Source of the DNA: Kribbella steppae
GTDB taxonomy: Bacteria; Actinomycetota; Actinomycetes; Propionibacteriales; Kribbellaceae
Assembly (NCBI RefSeq): GCF_004342025.1
Contig: NZ_SLWN01000007.1
Coordinates: forward strand, 213,611 to 277,610
DNA length: 64,000 nucleotides
Direction of reading: 5' to 3'
Part shown: piece by piece, positions 48,752-58,481 of the stretch
How positions within the stretch are numbered: the stretch's first letter is position 1
How the letters are laid out: each line of letters opens with the position of its first letter
The notes under the pieces: generated by a model
Databases searched by the model: none
What the model was told of the DNA's origin: nothing
Seen by the model: only the letters and a program-made list of their open reading frames with translations
Program-made: the position numbers and the translations under genes

Positions 48752-50131
48752 CTCTTCACTCTCGGGTTGTTCCGCTGGGGCCGTCGTCCGCCAGCGATAG
48801 AGCCCGAGCACCAGGTCGATGACGATGAACGCCGCGAGGCTGATGCCGAACAGCGGCAGGAACAATCCCACCCCGACCGCGAGGGCGAGTAGCACGACCA
48901 CCCCGAGCACCGGGATCTCCCGCCAGGCACCACGCCGGGCCGGACGACCGAACCGCACGTGGCCTCGGGTCGGCCGGCGCAGCCACCACATCCGGTAGCC
49001 CCAGATCACCATCGCCACGATCGTCCCGGCGACGATCAGCAGCAGGAGCTGGTTGACCAGGCCGAACAGCATGCCCATGTGCGCGTCGATCCCCCACCGC
49101 GACAGCTTCGCCGCGATCGGATAGTCGGCGAACCGGAGTACGTCGACCACCTTTCCCGACATCGGATCGACCGCGACCGCGTCGGCCTGGGTCGGCCACG
49201 CCTTCCCGATCTCCTGGACGACGAACGACGTACCGGCCTTCTTCGGCGCGGCGATCTCGACCGGCCCGTCCAACTGGGCCGAGCGGGCGGACTGCAGCGT
49301 CTGGTCCCACTCCTCGACTGCTGGGTCGACGTCGCCGCCGGGGAAGGTGTGTCCTTCGTGACCAGCGTGGTCCGCGTCGGTGAGCGCCGTACTGACCGTC
49401 GGCGTCTTCCAGTTCAGCGAGGCGCGCAACTCCGACACGTTCTCCCCGGCGAACCGCGACCAGGTGAGGCCGGTCGCCGACAAGAACAGCATCCCGAGGA
49501 TCACCCACGTCCCGAGGACCCCATGCCAGGACAACGTGCGGCGGCGCGCGCTCCCGGACCGCTCCACCCGCCAGCGAGATCCGGTACGACGACCTGTCCA
49601 CCACAGCACCAATCCCGCCAGGGCGACCAGCCACAGCCACGACGCAGCCAGCTCGCTGTAGATGCGGCCGGGCTCACCCAGGTGCAGGCTCCGGTGCAGA
49701 TGCGACAACCACGTGCGGAACGGCAACGCGCCACTGGAGCCATAGGCAGCCAGCTCGCCGGTGACAGCGGCGTTGCCCGGATTCACGAACACTGCAAGGC
49801 GTTCCGACTCACCGAGCCCGGGCACGTCGAAGAGCACCCGCGTCGTGTCACCCGGCCCGACCGCCGGGCGTACGGCGACCAGCGTGCCCTCCGGCTGGCT
49901 CTCGCGGGCAGCTGACACCTGTTGGCTGATCGGCAACGTCGTACCCGAGCTCTCGACGAACATCGTGTCCCGGTACAGCGCGTTCTCGATCTGCGGAGCC
50001 AGAGCGTAGAGGAACCCGGTCAGCGCCGTCAGGAGGAGGAACGGGCCGACCAGGATCCCCGCATAGAAGTGCAACCGCACCACCAACGGCCGGATCCCGC
50101 CACGTCGCACAGACTGATCAGAAGCAGACAC
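48740..50131 (-). CDS. PepSY-associated membrane protein
   Basis: A 463-aa protein of the PepSY-TM family with four main membrane helices: ILVGPFLLLTALTGFLYAL near the N-terminus, LVALAGLVLWWTG and VILGMLFLSATGLTW centrally, and LLLIVAGTIVAMVIWGYRMWW, plus a C-terminal hydrophobic pair. The external loop about 265-275 has DADHAGHEGH, a His-rich possible metal site. Such proteins are often near siderophore or copper systems and may be flavin or heme reductases, unproven. I chose the GTG at 50131 with GAGAGG upstream. Confidence 0.85.
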   Translation of the reverse strand: MSASDQSVRRGGIRPLVVRLHFYAGILVGPFLLLTALTGFLYALAPQIENALYRDTMFVESSGTTLPISQQVSAARESQPEGTLVAVRPAVGPGDTTRVLFDVPGLGESERLAVFVNPGNAAVTGELAAYGSSGALPFRTWLSHLHRSLHLGEPGRIYSELAASWLWLVALAGLVLWWTGRRTGSRWRVERSGSARRRTLSWHGVLGTWVILGMLFLSATGLTWSRFAGENVSELRASLNWKTPTVSTALTDADHAGHEGHTFPGGDVDPAVEEWDQTLQSARSAQLDGPVEIAAPKKAGTSFVVQEIGKAWPTQADAVAVDPMSGKVVDVLRFADYPIAAKLSRWGIDAHMGMLFGLVNQLLLLIVAGTIVAMVIWGYRMWWLRRPTRGHVRFGRPARRGAWREIPVLGVVVLLALAVGVGLFLPLFGISLAAFIVIDLVLGLYRWRTTAPAEQPESEELLV

Positions 50132-50244
50132 AGCACACCTCTCGAGACGGAGCGTCAACGGTCCGGAACACCCAGTCACTGTGACGTGCGTCTATTGCCC
50201 CCGGACACCAGTCCGGTTGCCGTCAGATTTCTCTTTGCTCTCCC

Positions 50245-51489
50245 TTACCCCTGGGATCTGAGAGGCAGGTACTTGTCCAGATAGGGATTGCGGAACGTGC
50301 CGTCCGGGTCGTACTTCGCGGCCAACTCGATGAAGTCGGCAACCTTCGGATAGCACGACCGCAGGTACCCCGCGTCCGCCGCGAACACCTTCCCCCAGTG
50401 CGGTCGGGCGCCCAGCGGGTTGATGGCCTCCTCGAGGGCGGTGACAACCGGGAGTACGGCGGCCTCGTCCTGGATCCAGGTGAAGTGCAGGGCGACGGTG
50501 TCGCGGCCCTGGCTCGGGCTCAACCAGAGCTCGTCGGCGGCGATCGTGCGTACCTCGGACACCTGGATGACCGGCGCCAACTGCTTGCCCAGGGCTCGCA
50601 ACACCTCGAACGCCTCGGCCGCCTTCGCCCGCGGGACGAAGTACTCCGACTGCAACTCGTCGCCGTTGCTCGGGGTGAACTCCAGCCGGAAGTGCGGCAG
50701 CCGCTCGTTCCACGGCCCCGGTACGCCGCCCTGCTGGGTCGCGTAGTCGGCCGGCATCCCCTTGATCGGGTGCCGGGGGCCGTCGGCAACGCGAGCTCCG
50801 AGCCAGTCGGTGTCGATCGGTGAACCGGCGCGCTGCTTGCGCCACACCATCACGTCCGGGTCGACCCAGTCGGTGAACGCGCTGACGCTGTACGCACTGC
50901 CCATCACCTCGGCGAAGTCGCTTCCGAGCCGATCCACCGGCAGGCCGTCGTACACGATCTGGCTGATGTCGTACGACGGTTGCACGTCGAGCGTGAGGCT
51001 GACGGTGACCCCGAGGGCGCCGAGAGTGACGATCGAGCCGCCGAAGTCGGGGTCGTCGCGAGTCAGCGTGACGAGCTCGCCGGCCGCGGTGACGAAGGTG
51101 ATCGCGTTGACCGCGTCCGCGAGCGGGCCGTTGGTGTCACCGGAGCCGTGCGTACCGGTCGCGCACGCGCCGGCGACCGAGATGTGCGGCAGTGAGCCGA
51201 GATTGTGCAGCGCGAGTCCCTTCGACTGCAGCGCCGCCGTGATCTCGCCGTACCGGAGCCCGGCCGAGACCGTCACTCCACTGTCACCGACGTCGATCAC
51301 CTGCGGCAGGTCCGCGACGGTGACCAGGGTTCCGGTGCTGTCGGCGATCGTGTTGAACGAGTGCCCGGTGCCGAGGACGCGGACCTTCTCGCTGCCGGCG
51401 ACGAGTTCCTGCAGCTCGGGCACCGACTGCGGCCGTTCGAGCGGACTCTCGAAGCTGATGTTCCCGGCCCAGTTGGTGAGCTGCGTCAT
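50245..51489 (-). CDS. alditol oxidase-like FAD enzyme
   Basis: A 414-aa flavoprotein closely following the streptomycete alditol oxidase pattern. TNWAGNISFES opens the protein, VLGTGHSFNTIAD carries His43, the expected covalent FAD site, and VAGACATGTHGSGD completes the flavin pocket. The C-terminal D-arabinono-lactone-oxidase domain has RPHWGKVF and DPDGTFRNPYLDKYL. It would oxidise sugar alcohols such as xylitol or sorbitol to aldoses with hydrogen peroxide. It is a paralogue of the protein at 11054-12352 and sits alone between the PepSY and galactanase genes. Confidence 0.9.
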   Translation of the reverse strand: MTQLTNWAGNISFESPLERPQSVPELQELVAGSEKVRVLGTGHSFNTIADSTGTLVTVADLPQVIDVGDSGVTVSAGLRYGEITAALQSKGLALHNLGSLPHISVAGACATGTHGSGDTNGPLADAVNAITFVTAAGELVTLTRDDPDFGGSIVTLGALGVTVSLTLDVQPSYDISQIVYDGLPVDRLGSDFAEVMGSAYSVSAFTDWVDPDVMVWRKQRAGSPIDTDWLGARVADGPRHPIKGMPADYATQQGGVPGPWNERLPHFRLEFTPSNGDELQSEYFVPRAKAAEAFEVLRALGKQLAPVIQVSEVRTIAADELWLSPSQGRDTVALHFTWIQDEAAVLPVVTALEEAINPLGARPHWGKVFAADAGYLRSCYPKVADFIELAAKYDPDGTFRNPYLDKYLPLRSQG

Positions 51490-51563
51490 CGTCGGCCCTA
51501 TCTCTCGTACGGGGGTCCCGGCCCCGACTCTCGCATATCGCGCGGAGCCGGGGCCGAGCGGTC

Positions 51564-53147
51564 TTATCCCTTGGAGAGCAGCGAAAGGTTTCGGGCGGCG
51601 GGCAGCAGCTTGCCGGTGAAATCGAAGAGCGCCTGATTCTCCCAGGCGTTGCCGGAGGACGGATCCGCGGGGTCCCAGCCGGCGCCGGCGACCGAGGTCC
51701 AGGCCGGCTCCCAGTAGACCGTTCCGATGCCGCGACCGCCTTCGGCCGCGGCGACCGCGTCCTGCACCGCCCGGTACGCCGCCGACTGACCGGCCGGTGT
51801 CGCGGGATACCCGGGGACGAGCTGAGCAGGATCCCGAATGATGTTCTCGAAGGTCGGCGCATCATCGTCCAGCGTGAACGGGTACGCCGTCTCGACGTTC
51901 AGCACGTCGCGGTCGTACCGGCTCGACAACGTGGTGATCGCCTCCTGCAGGTCGGCCAGGCTGCCATGCCAGTAGCCGTAGTACGACAGCCCGATCAGGT
52001 CGAACGGCACGTTCCGCGCGACCACCTCGTCGAACCACCAGGTCAGGCTGTCGATGCCGTTGTTGATGTTGGTCAGATGCAGCAACACCTTCGTGGACGG
52101 AGCGACTGCCTTCACCGCTCGGGCGCCGGCAGTTAGGAACGCGGCCAGGTTGTCCCATTGCGCACCGACCACGCCATCGGACGGGTCGACGTCCCATGTC
52201 TGTCCCCACGGCCAGAGCATCCCAGGGTTGATCTCGTTGCCGACCTGAACGTAGTCCGCGGTCGCACCAGCCTTCTTCAAGGCTTGCAGTACGTCGCGTG
52301 TGTGCGCAGCCACCGCGTCCGCCAACTGGGCCGGCGTCAGGTCGCGCCAAGCAGCCGGGATGCCCTGTGCGCCGGGGTCGGTCCAGCGATCCGAGTAGTG
52401 GAAGTCGACCAGCAGCTTCATCCCGGCCGCCTTGATCCGCTTCCCGGTCGCGACCATGTGTGCCTTGTCGTTGAAACCGTCGGCCGGGTCGACCCACACC
52501 TTCAGCCGGCCCAGGTTCATCCCCGCCCCGGCCAGGATCTTCACCGCGTCCCCGGGCCGGCCCTGTGCATCGGCGTACGTCGCCCCGAAGGCCTCGTTCT
52601 TCGCCAGGCCGGACAGATCGCCACCGCGAATCGTCCGCAGTACCCGCCCGGGTTCGAGTCCGACGTCGTCGAAGCTCGCCCAGGTGCCGCCCGGCCCGGC
52701 CGTCGACAGCTCGATCGTGCACAGCTGACGTCGATCGGCGTACACGGAGACGGCGGAACGGACCCACTTGTCGTCCTGCACGGTCTGCGCGATCACGGTC
52801 GATGCGGTTGCCCCGCAACCCCGGACCGACAAGGTGCTGGCATTGAGCGCACCGCCGGACTTGGCCCACACGCTCACGGTCCACCAGCCGCGACCGGGTA
52901 GTTCGACCGCCTGTCGCGTCGTCACGCGATAGTCGCTCGCGGCCCAGTGCGTCAGCCGGTCACCAGTCCGGCCGCCACTCTCGACCTTCGCCGAGCCCAC
53001 TTCGCCCAGCACATTCCATCCGTCCAGCCCTTGCTCGAACCCCGGGTTGGTCAAGGTGTCACCGGCCACGGCTGGCAAGGTCCCGGCACTGCCGAGTACC
53101 AACGCAGCCGCTCCGCCGAGCGCTGCCCTTCGGGTGATCTCTCGCAT
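51564..53147 (-). CDS. secreted GH53 endo-beta-1,4-galactanase
   Basis: A 527-aa secreted enzyme. The Tat-like signal is MREITRRAALGGAAALVLGS. Residues about 30-165 are a CBM-like jelly roll (LTNPGFEQGLDGWNVLG). The GH53 barrel starts at RGGDLSGLAKNEAFGATY; the acid/base Glu is in VQVGNEINPGMLWPWG (about 303) and the nucleophile in LNVETAYPFT (about 417). It cuts beta-1,4-galactan of pectic arabinogalactan. Its ATG overlaps the GH42 stop by one base (TGATG), so the two are coupled. Confidence 0.95.
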   Translation of the reverse strand: MREITRRAALGGAAALVLGSAGTLPAVAGDTLTNPGFEQGLDGWNVLGEVGSAKVESGGRTGDRLTHWAASDYRVTTRQAVELPGRGWWTVSVWAKSGGALNASTLSVRGCGATASTVIAQTVQDDKWVRSAVSVYADRRQLCTIELSTAGPGGTWASFDDVGLEPGRVLRTIRGGDLSGLAKNEAFGATYADAQGRPGDAVKILAGAGMNLGRLKVWVDPADGFNDKAHMVATGKRIKAAGMKLLVDFHYSDRWTDPGAQGIPAAWRDLTPAQLADAVAAHTRDVLQALKKAGATADYVQVGNEINPGMLWPWGQTWDVDPSDGVVGAQWDNLAAFLTAGARAVKAVAPSTKVLLHLTNINNGIDSLTWWFDEVVARNVPFDLIGLSYYGYWHGSLADLQEAITTLSSRYDRDVLNVETAYPFTLDDDAPTFENIIRDPAQLVPGYPATPAGQSAAYRAVQDAVAAAEGGRGIGTVYWEPAWTSVAGAGWDPADPSSGNAWENQALFDFTGKLLPAARNLSLLSKG

Positions 53148-55147
53148 CAGGTCTCCTTCGTCGTGACCCGGACGACACGGGCACCGCCGGCGTCGAGCTT
53201 CAGCGAGTCACCCGCCTCTCCGGTCAGCAGATCGGTCCCACCGGCCGGCAGGTCCACCGGCCGGTTGCCGTGATTGACCGCGATCAGATAGTCGGCGTCG
53301 TCTCCGTGCCGGCGGATGATCTCGACCTCGGGCGCCCCGTCCGCCGGCACGATTCCCGCGTCGTCGTAGGCCTGCCGCAGTACGACGGCCAACTCGTCCA
53401 CCCCGAGTCGCGTCGCGAGGTAGTAGGCCGAGCCGTCGCCGAGTACGTTCCGCGTGATGGCCGGCTTCCCGGCGCCCGGGCCGTCCTCGAAGGCAACGAT
53501 CACCTCGGCGCCTTCCAGCGCCACGTCGTCCGACCAGACGTCACCGGTCAAGCCGGCCGTCAGCCGGACGGTCCCGCCCGCGCGCAACGGCAGGAACTCC
53601 TCGACCGTCAGGCCGAGCACGTCCCGCAGTGGCGCCACATAGCCACCGGCGTGGACGGCATCGTTCCCGTCCACGATCGCCGAGAAGTACGACACCACCA
53701 GCGTGCCGCCGCTCTCGACGTACCGTCGAAGGTTGCCAGCAGCAACGTCCGTGAGCAGGTACGACGCCGGCGCCACGACCAGCCGGTACGCCGACAGGTC
53801 GGACTCCGGATGCGCGAAGTCGACGGTCAGCCCATCGCGCCAGAGCCGGTCGTAGAAGGTGTCGATCCGTTCCCGGTGGGACAGATCCTCACTCGGCCGC
53901 CACTCCAGGTCCTGTGCCCAGAACGACTCCCAGTCCCACAGTACGGCGACGTCCGCGCGCACCTCGGCGCCGAGCAGCTCACCGAGGCGGCCGAGCCCGT
54001 CGCCCAGCGCACAGACTTCCGACCAGATCCGGCTGCCGGTGCCGGCGTGCGGCAGCATCGCCGAGTGGAACTTCTCCGCGCCGGACCGGGACGCCTTCCA
54101 CTGGAAGAACATCACCGCGTCGGCGCCGCGTCCCAGATGGGTCAGCGCGTTCCGGGCCAGCTCGCCGGACCGCTTCGCCAGGTTGCGCGGCTGCCAGTTC
54201 ACCCCCGAGGTCGAGTGCTCCATCAGGATCCACGGCCGGCCGCGGGCGATCGACCGGGTCAGGTCGGCCGACAGCGCCAGGCCGACATGGCTGCGTGGGT
54301 CGGCAGCGACGAGATAGTGGTCGTTGGCAACGATGTCGACTTCGTCGGCCCATTTCCACAGGTCCACCGACGGGCAGGTCCCGGCCATGAAGTTCGTGGT
54401 GATCGGTATGTCCGGGCACTCGGCCCGGATCGCGTCCCGTTCGGCGATGAAGCACTGCAGCAGTGCGTCGGAGCTGAACCGGGCGAAGTCGAGCCGCTGG
54501 GCCGGATTCACCACGCTGGCCGAGACGGCCGGAGCGGACACGTGGTCCCACTCCCCGTAGCGCTGTCCCCAGAACGCCGTACCCCAGGCGTGGTTGAGTG
54601 CGTCGAGCGAGCCGTGGCGGTCCTGCAGCCAACGGCGGAACGCGCGGGTGCTCTCCTCCGAGTAGCACTCCGACACGGGAGCGCCGTACTCGTTGTGGAC
54701 ATGCCAGACGGCCAGTGCGGGGTGGTCGCCGTAGCGACGAGCGAGGACGCGGGCGATCGACGTACTGGCTTCCCGGTACGCCGCTGAGCTCGGGCTGGCC
54801 ATGCCACGCGAACCGAAGCCGAGGACGGTCCCGTCGCGGGTCACGACCCGGGCTTCGGGATGCTCGTGGAAGAACCAGGCCGGCGGCGAGGCGGTCGGCG
54901 TACCGAGGCTGATCCGGATTCCGGCGTCGTGCAGGAGCGCGAACAGCCGGTCCATCCAGCCGAAGTCGTACTCGCCGGGTCGCGGCTCGATCAGCGCCCA
55001 GGAGAAGACGCCGACGCTGACCAGGTTGACGCCCGCCTGCCGCATCAGCTCGATGTCCTCGGGCCAGGTCTCCTCCGGCCACTGTTCGGGGTTGTAGTCG
55101 CCGCCGTAGCTGATCGCCGACACTCCCCGAAGCCACCCCGAAGCCAT
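53147..55147 (-). CDS. cytoplasmic GH42 beta-galactosidase
   Basis: A 666-aa GH42 enzyme without signal peptide. The N-terminal barrel has SYGGDYNPEQWPEE; the acid/base Glu is in WHVHNEYGAP (about 152) and the nucleophile in WILMEHSTSGVNWQ (about 309). The trimerisation and small C-terminal domains follow. It would hydrolyse imported galacto-oligosaccharides. I chose the ATG at 55147 with GAGGAC ten bases upstream. It is divergent from the binding-protein gene, sharing a promoter region with two LacI-type operators. Confidence 0.95.
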   Translation of the reverse strand: MASGWLRGVSAISYGGDYNPEQWPEETWPEDIELMRQAGVNLVSVGVFSWALIEPRPGEYDFGWMDRLFALLHDAGIRISLGTPTASPPAWFFHEHPEARVVTRDGTVLGFGSRGMASPSSAAYREASTSIARVLARRYGDHPALAVWHVHNEYGAPVSECYSEESTRAFRRWLQDRHGSLDALNHAWGTAFWGQRYGEWDHVSAPAVSASVVNPAQRLDFARFSSDALLQCFIAERDAIRAECPDIPITTNFMAGTCPSVDLWKWADEVDIVANDHYLVAADPRSHVGLALSADLTRSIARGRPWILMEHSTSGVNWQPRNLAKRSGELARNALTHLGRGADAVMFFQWKASRSGAEKFHSAMLPHAGTGSRIWSEVCALGDGLGRLGELLGAEVRADVAVLWDWESFWAQDLEWRPSEDLSHRERIDTFYDRLWRDGLTVDFAHPESDLSAYRLVVAPASYLLTDVAAGNLRRYVESGGTLVVSYFSAIVDGNDAVHAGGYVAPLRDVLGLTVEEFLPLRAGGTVRLTAGLTGDVWSDDVALEGAEVIVAFEDGPGAGKPAITRNVLGDGSAYYLATRLGVDELAVVLRQAYDDAGIVPADGAPEVEIIRRHGDDADYLIAVNHGNRPVDLPAGGTDLLTGEAGDSLKLDAGGARVVRVTTKET

Positions 55148-55164
55148 GAATAAGTCCTCACAAT

Positions 55165-55180
55165 CTGTGCACGCACACAG
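55165..55180. promoter_or_regulatory. LacI-type operator, galactan locus (GH42 side)
   Basis: CTGTGCACGCACACAG has outer arms CTGTG and CACAG with a central CG and lies 18 bp upstream of the GH42 start. It matches the outer bases of the second site at 55253. Confidence 0.55.
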
Positions 55181-55226
55181 CCGATCGGCTCCGCGCAACA
55201 GCAAGGAAACAGGATGAAACGAACTG

Positions 55227-55253
55227 TTGACAAGATCGAACACGGAATATCAC
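55227..55253 (+). promoter_or_regulatory. promoter of the ABC transporter operon
   Basis: A consensus -35 TTGACA (55227-55232) precedes TATCAC (55248-55253) by 15 bp. The second operator starts at the end of this -10 candidate, so a bound LacI protein would block it. Confidence 0.5.
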
Positions 55254-55268
55254 TGTGAACGTGCACAG
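55253..55268. promoter_or_regulatory. LacI-type operator, galactan locus (transporter side)
   Basis: CTGTGAACGTGCACAG is palindromic at 14 of 16 positions with a central CG and overlaps the transporter promoter. With the site at 55165 it frames the divergent region. Confidence 0.6.
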
Positions 55269-55329
55269 CCCGCCGAGCCGCAATCAGCGCGCCACCGATG
55301 CCGGGCACTCCCTGAGGAGGAGACAAGTG

Positions 55330-56661
55330 ATGCGACGAAACCCACGGCTCCGGCTGGCCGCTCTGGCCGCCGGCGCCGCGCTGCTGCTGGCAGGCTGCTC
55401 CGGCAACGACTCGGACACAGCCTCGGGCGCGGACGCGCCGGCCACCCAGCAGCAGGAGAACGTCAAACTCACGTTCTGGACCTGGGCCCCGAACATGGAC
55501 AGGGTGGTGGCGACCTGGAACGCCACGCACCCCGAGATCCAGGTGACCGTGAACAAGCAGGACGGCGGCGACCCGGCGGTGACCAAGCTGCTCACCGCGA
55601 TCAAGGCCGGCAGCGGCGCCCCCGACCTGATGCAGGCCGAGTACCAGAAGATCCCGACGCTGGTCTCCGCCGACGCACTCGCCGACATCTCGAAGAACCT
55701 CGACCAGGGCACCGCCGGGCACTTCCCGGAGACCGTGTGGAAGTCGGTGACGCTCGGCACCGATGCGGTGTACGGCGTCCCGCAGGACTCCGGGCCGATG
55801 ATGTTCTACTACCGCACGGACCTCTTCAAGCAGTACGGCCTGCAGGTCCCGACCACGTGGGACGAGTACGCACAGGTCGCCCGGAAGTTGCACGCGGCCG
55901 ACCCGAAGAAGTATCTCGGCACGTTCTCGGCGAACGACCCCGGCTGGTTCGCCGGACTGTCCCAGCAGGCCGGTGCGTCCTGGTGGAGCATCGACGGTGA
56001 GTCCTGGTCGGTGTCGATCGACGACGAGCCCACCCTCAAGGTGGCCGACTACTGGGGCGGCCTGGTCGCGGACGGTGTGATCGACAACAAGCCGATGTAC
56101 ACGCCGGAGTGGAACGCCGCGCTCAACAACGGCACGCAGGTCGGCTGGCTCTCGGCCATCTGGGCGCCCGGCGTACTCGAGGGCAACGCGGCCGCCACCA
56201 AGGGCAAGTGGGCGATGGCACCGCTGCCGCAGTGGGCACCTGACCAGCCCGCCACCGGAAACTGGGGCGGCTCGGCAACTTCGGTGACGTCGCAGTCCAA
56301 GCACCCGGCCGAGGCTGCCAAGTTCATCGAGTGGCTGAACACGTCGCCCGAGGCCGTGTCCGCGCTCGCCAAGGTGAGCGGGATCTATCCGTCCGACCAG
56401 CCCGGTCAGGCGCAGGCGCTGTCGGCGCCGCCGGCGTTCTTCGCCACCCAGGCGGACTTCTACCCGAAGGCGGCCGAGATCGCGAAGACGGCCCGCAGCT
56501 TCACGTTCGGCCCCAACGTCAACGTCGCCTATTCCGCATACACCGACGAGTTCGGCAAGGCCGCCCAGGCGAAGTCCAAGGAGGGCTTCACAGCCGCGGT
56601 GAAGTCGATGCAGGCGACCACGTTGGAGAACCTCAAGAGCGCCGGGTTCTCGGTCAAGTGA
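55330..56661 (+). CDS. ABC transporter sugar-binding lipoprotein
   Basis: A 443-aa extracellular solute-binding protein. The lipoprotein signal is RLAALAAGAALLLAGCSGND (lipobox LAGC). LTFWTWAPNMDRVVATWN and PDLMQAEYQKIPTLV are typical of family 1 (carbohydrate) binding proteins. I chose the ATG at 55330, nine bases after GGAGGAG, over a GTG three bases earlier. It captures oligosaccharides, probably galactans released by the GH53 enzyme. It overlaps the first permease gene by GTGA. Confidence 0.92.
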   Translation: MRRNPRLRLAALAAGAALLLAGCSGNDSDTASGADAPATQQQENVKLTFWTWAPNMDRVVATWNATHPEIQVTVNKQDGGDPAVTKLLTAIKAGSGAPDLMQAEYQKIPTLVSADALADISKNLDQGTAGHFPETVWKSVTLGTDAVYGVPQDSGPMMFYYRTDLFKQYGLQVPTTWDEYAQVARKLHAADPKKYLGTFSANDPGWFAGLSQQAGASWWSIDGESWSVSIDDEPTLKVADYWGGLVADGVIDNKPMYTPEWNAALNNGTQVGWLSAIWAPGVLEGNAAATKGKWAMAPLPQWAPDQPATGNWGGSATSVTSQSKHPAEAAKFIEWLNTSPEAVSALAKVSGIYPSDQPGQAQALSAPPAFFATQADFYPKAAEIAKTARSFTFGPNVNVAYSAYTDEFGKAAQAKSKEGFTAAVKSMQATTLENLKSAGFSVK

Positions 56662-57572
56662 GCCCGACTCATCGGCGTCGCTCGCTGGCGCCGTACGCGT
56701 TCCTCGCCCCGGCGGTGGTGCTGTTCGCCGCCTTCCTCGCCCTGCCGATCGGGTACGCGGTGTACCTGAGCCTGCGCACCGTCAAGGTGCGCGGGCTCGG
56801 GCTCGGCAAGGGATCTCGCGAGCAGGTCTGGGCCGGGCTGTCCAACTACACCAAGGCGCTGACCGACCCGGACTTCGCCTCGAGCGTGCTGCGGGTTGCG
56901 GCGTACGGCGTGATCGTCGTACCGACCATGCTCGGGCTGGCCCTGGTGTTCGCGTTGCTGCTGGACACGCCGCGGGCCCGGACCAGGAAGTTCTCCCGGC
57001 TGGCGATCTTCCTGCCGTACGCCGTACCCGCGGTCATCTCCTCGTTGTTGTGGGGCTTCCTCTACCTGCCGTCGGTGAGCCCGTTCCACTACGCCGCCGA
57101 CCGGCTCGGCTGGAGCCTGCCCGACGTGTTGTCGTCCGGGTCGGTGATCTTCGCGGTCGCCAATATCGCCGTCTGGGGTGGCGTCGGGTTCAACATGGTG
57201 GTGATCTACACCGCGCTGAAGGCGATCCCGACCGAGATCTACGAGGCCGCCGAGCTGGACGGGTGCGGCCAGATCGCGATCGCCTGGCGGATCAAGGTCC
57301 CGGTCGTGCTGCCCTCGCTGATCATGACGTTCGTCTTCTCGATCATCGCGACCCTGCAGGTGTTCGCCGAGCCGGTGACGCTGCGGCCGCTGACCAACAC
57401 CATCTCCAGCACCTGGACGCCGTTGATGAAGGTCTACCGGGACGCGTTCACCCGGGACGACATCCACTCGGCGGCGGCGACCTCGGTGATCCTCGCGGCG
57501 GCGACGTTCGTGCTGTCGTTCGGTTTCCTGCGGCTGGTCCAGAACCGCGCCTTCGGTCAGGAGAACCGATGA
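56658..57572 (+). CDS. ABC transporter permease (MalF type)
   Basis: A 304-aa inner-membrane permease with six helices, beginning LAPYAFLAPAVVLFAAFLAL. The EAA loop that contacts the ATPase is EIYEAAELDGCGQIAIAWRI (E-A-A---D-G----W). The GTG start overlaps the binding-protein stop and the end overlaps the next permease gene by ATGA. No ATPase gene follows; sugar importers in actinobacteria often share an MsiK-type ATPase encoded elsewhere. Confidence 0.93.
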   Translation: MSPTHRRRSLAPYAFLAPAVVLFAAFLALPIGYAVYLSLRTVKVRGLGLGKGSREQVWAGLSNYTKALTDPDFASSVLRVAAYGVIVVPTMLGLALVFALLLDTPRARTRKFSRLAIFLPYAVPAVISSLLWGFLYLPSVSPFHYAADRLGWSLPDVLSSGSVIFAVANIAVWGGVGFNMVVIYTALKAIPTEIYEAAELDGCGQIAIAWRIKVPVVLPSLIMTFVFSIIATLQVFAEPVTLRPLTNTISSTWTPLMKVYRDAFTRDDIHSAAATSVILAAATFVLSFGFLRLVQNRAFGQENR

Positions 57573-58459
57573 CGATCACTGCATCCCGGTCGACCGTGAA
57601 GCCGTCGGTCCAGACCGCTGTCCGTCGGCCGTCGAACCACAGTCCGGTCGCGACCGGACTGCTGCTGATCGGCGCCGTGTACTGCCTGCTGCCAGTGGCG
57701 TGGGTGGTGATCGCGTCGTCGAAGAGTGGCGCGGAGTTGTTCTCGACCTTCACCTTCAGCCCGTCGACGCATCTGTTCGACAACATCGCCGATCTGGCGG
57801 CGTACCGGGGTGGGCTGTTCTGGCGGTGGATGGCGAACACCGCCCTGTACGCCGGCGTCGGTGGACTGCTGTCGACGACTGTCTCCGCTGCGGCCGGCTA
57901 CGGGTTGGCGAAGTACACGTTCATCGGCAAGCAGGCGACGTTCAACGTGCTGCTGGCCGGGGTACTCGTGCCGAGCGTGGTGCTCGCGGTCCCGCAGTAC
58001 CTGCTGCTGGCCAAGCTCGGGCTGACCAATACCTACTGGGCCGTGCTGCTGCCGAGCATCATCAGTCCGTACGGCATCTATCTGGCCCGCATCTACGCGG
58101 CTGCCGCCGTACCCGATGATCTGGTCGAGGCGGCGCGGACCGACGGTGCCGGTGACTTCCTGATCTTCCGGTCGATCGCGGTCCCGTTGATGGCGCCCGG
58201 GCTGGTGACGGTGTTCCTGTTCCAGTTCGTCGCGATCTGGAACAACTTCCTGCTGCCGTACATCATGCTCGGCAACGACCATCTGTTCCCGCTCACCGTC
58301 GGGCTGTCCGGCCTGCTCAACCAGGGCGCGTCCCAGCCCAGCCTCTACACCTCGGTCGTGACCGGGTCGCTGCTCTCGATCATCCCGCTGCTGGCGCTGT
58401 TCCTGACCCTGCAGCGCTACTGGAAGGTCGATCTCGCGGCCGGCGCGGTGAAGAGTTGA
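57569..58459 (+). CDS. ABC transporter permease (MalG type)
   Basis: A 296-aa permease that pairs with the preceding one. Helix 1 is GLLLIGAVYCLLPVAWVVIA, and the EAA loop is DDLVEAARTDGAGDFLIFRS. The C-terminal YWKVDLAAGAVKS matches the MalG-type ending (R-x-Y-x-x-G-L-T-x-G-A-V-K). The start is coupled to the upstream permease. The LacI gene follows within 22 bp, so the operon may extend through it. Confidence 0.93.
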   Translation: MTITASRSTVKPSVQTAVRRPSNHSPVATGLLLIGAVYCLLPVAWVVIASSKSGAELFSTFTFSPSTHLFDNIADLAAYRGGLFWRWMANTALYAGVGGLLSTTVSAAAGYGLAKYTFIGKQATFNVLLAGVLVPSVVLAVPQYLLLAKLGLTNTYWAVLLPSIISPYGIYLARIYAAAAVPDDLVEAARTDGAGDFLIFRSIAVPLMAPGLVTVFLFQFVAIWNNFLLPYIMLGNDHLFPLTVGLSGLLNQGASQPSLYTSVVTGSLLSIIPLLALFLTLQRYWKVDLAAGAVKS

Positions 58460-58481
58460 GGTGAGACTAGACTCCGGGCCT

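Noticed and set aside
50245..51489. L-gulonolactone oxidase for vitamin C synthesis
   Set aside because: The sequence pattern fits bacterial alditol oxidase better and no ascorbate pathway is expected.
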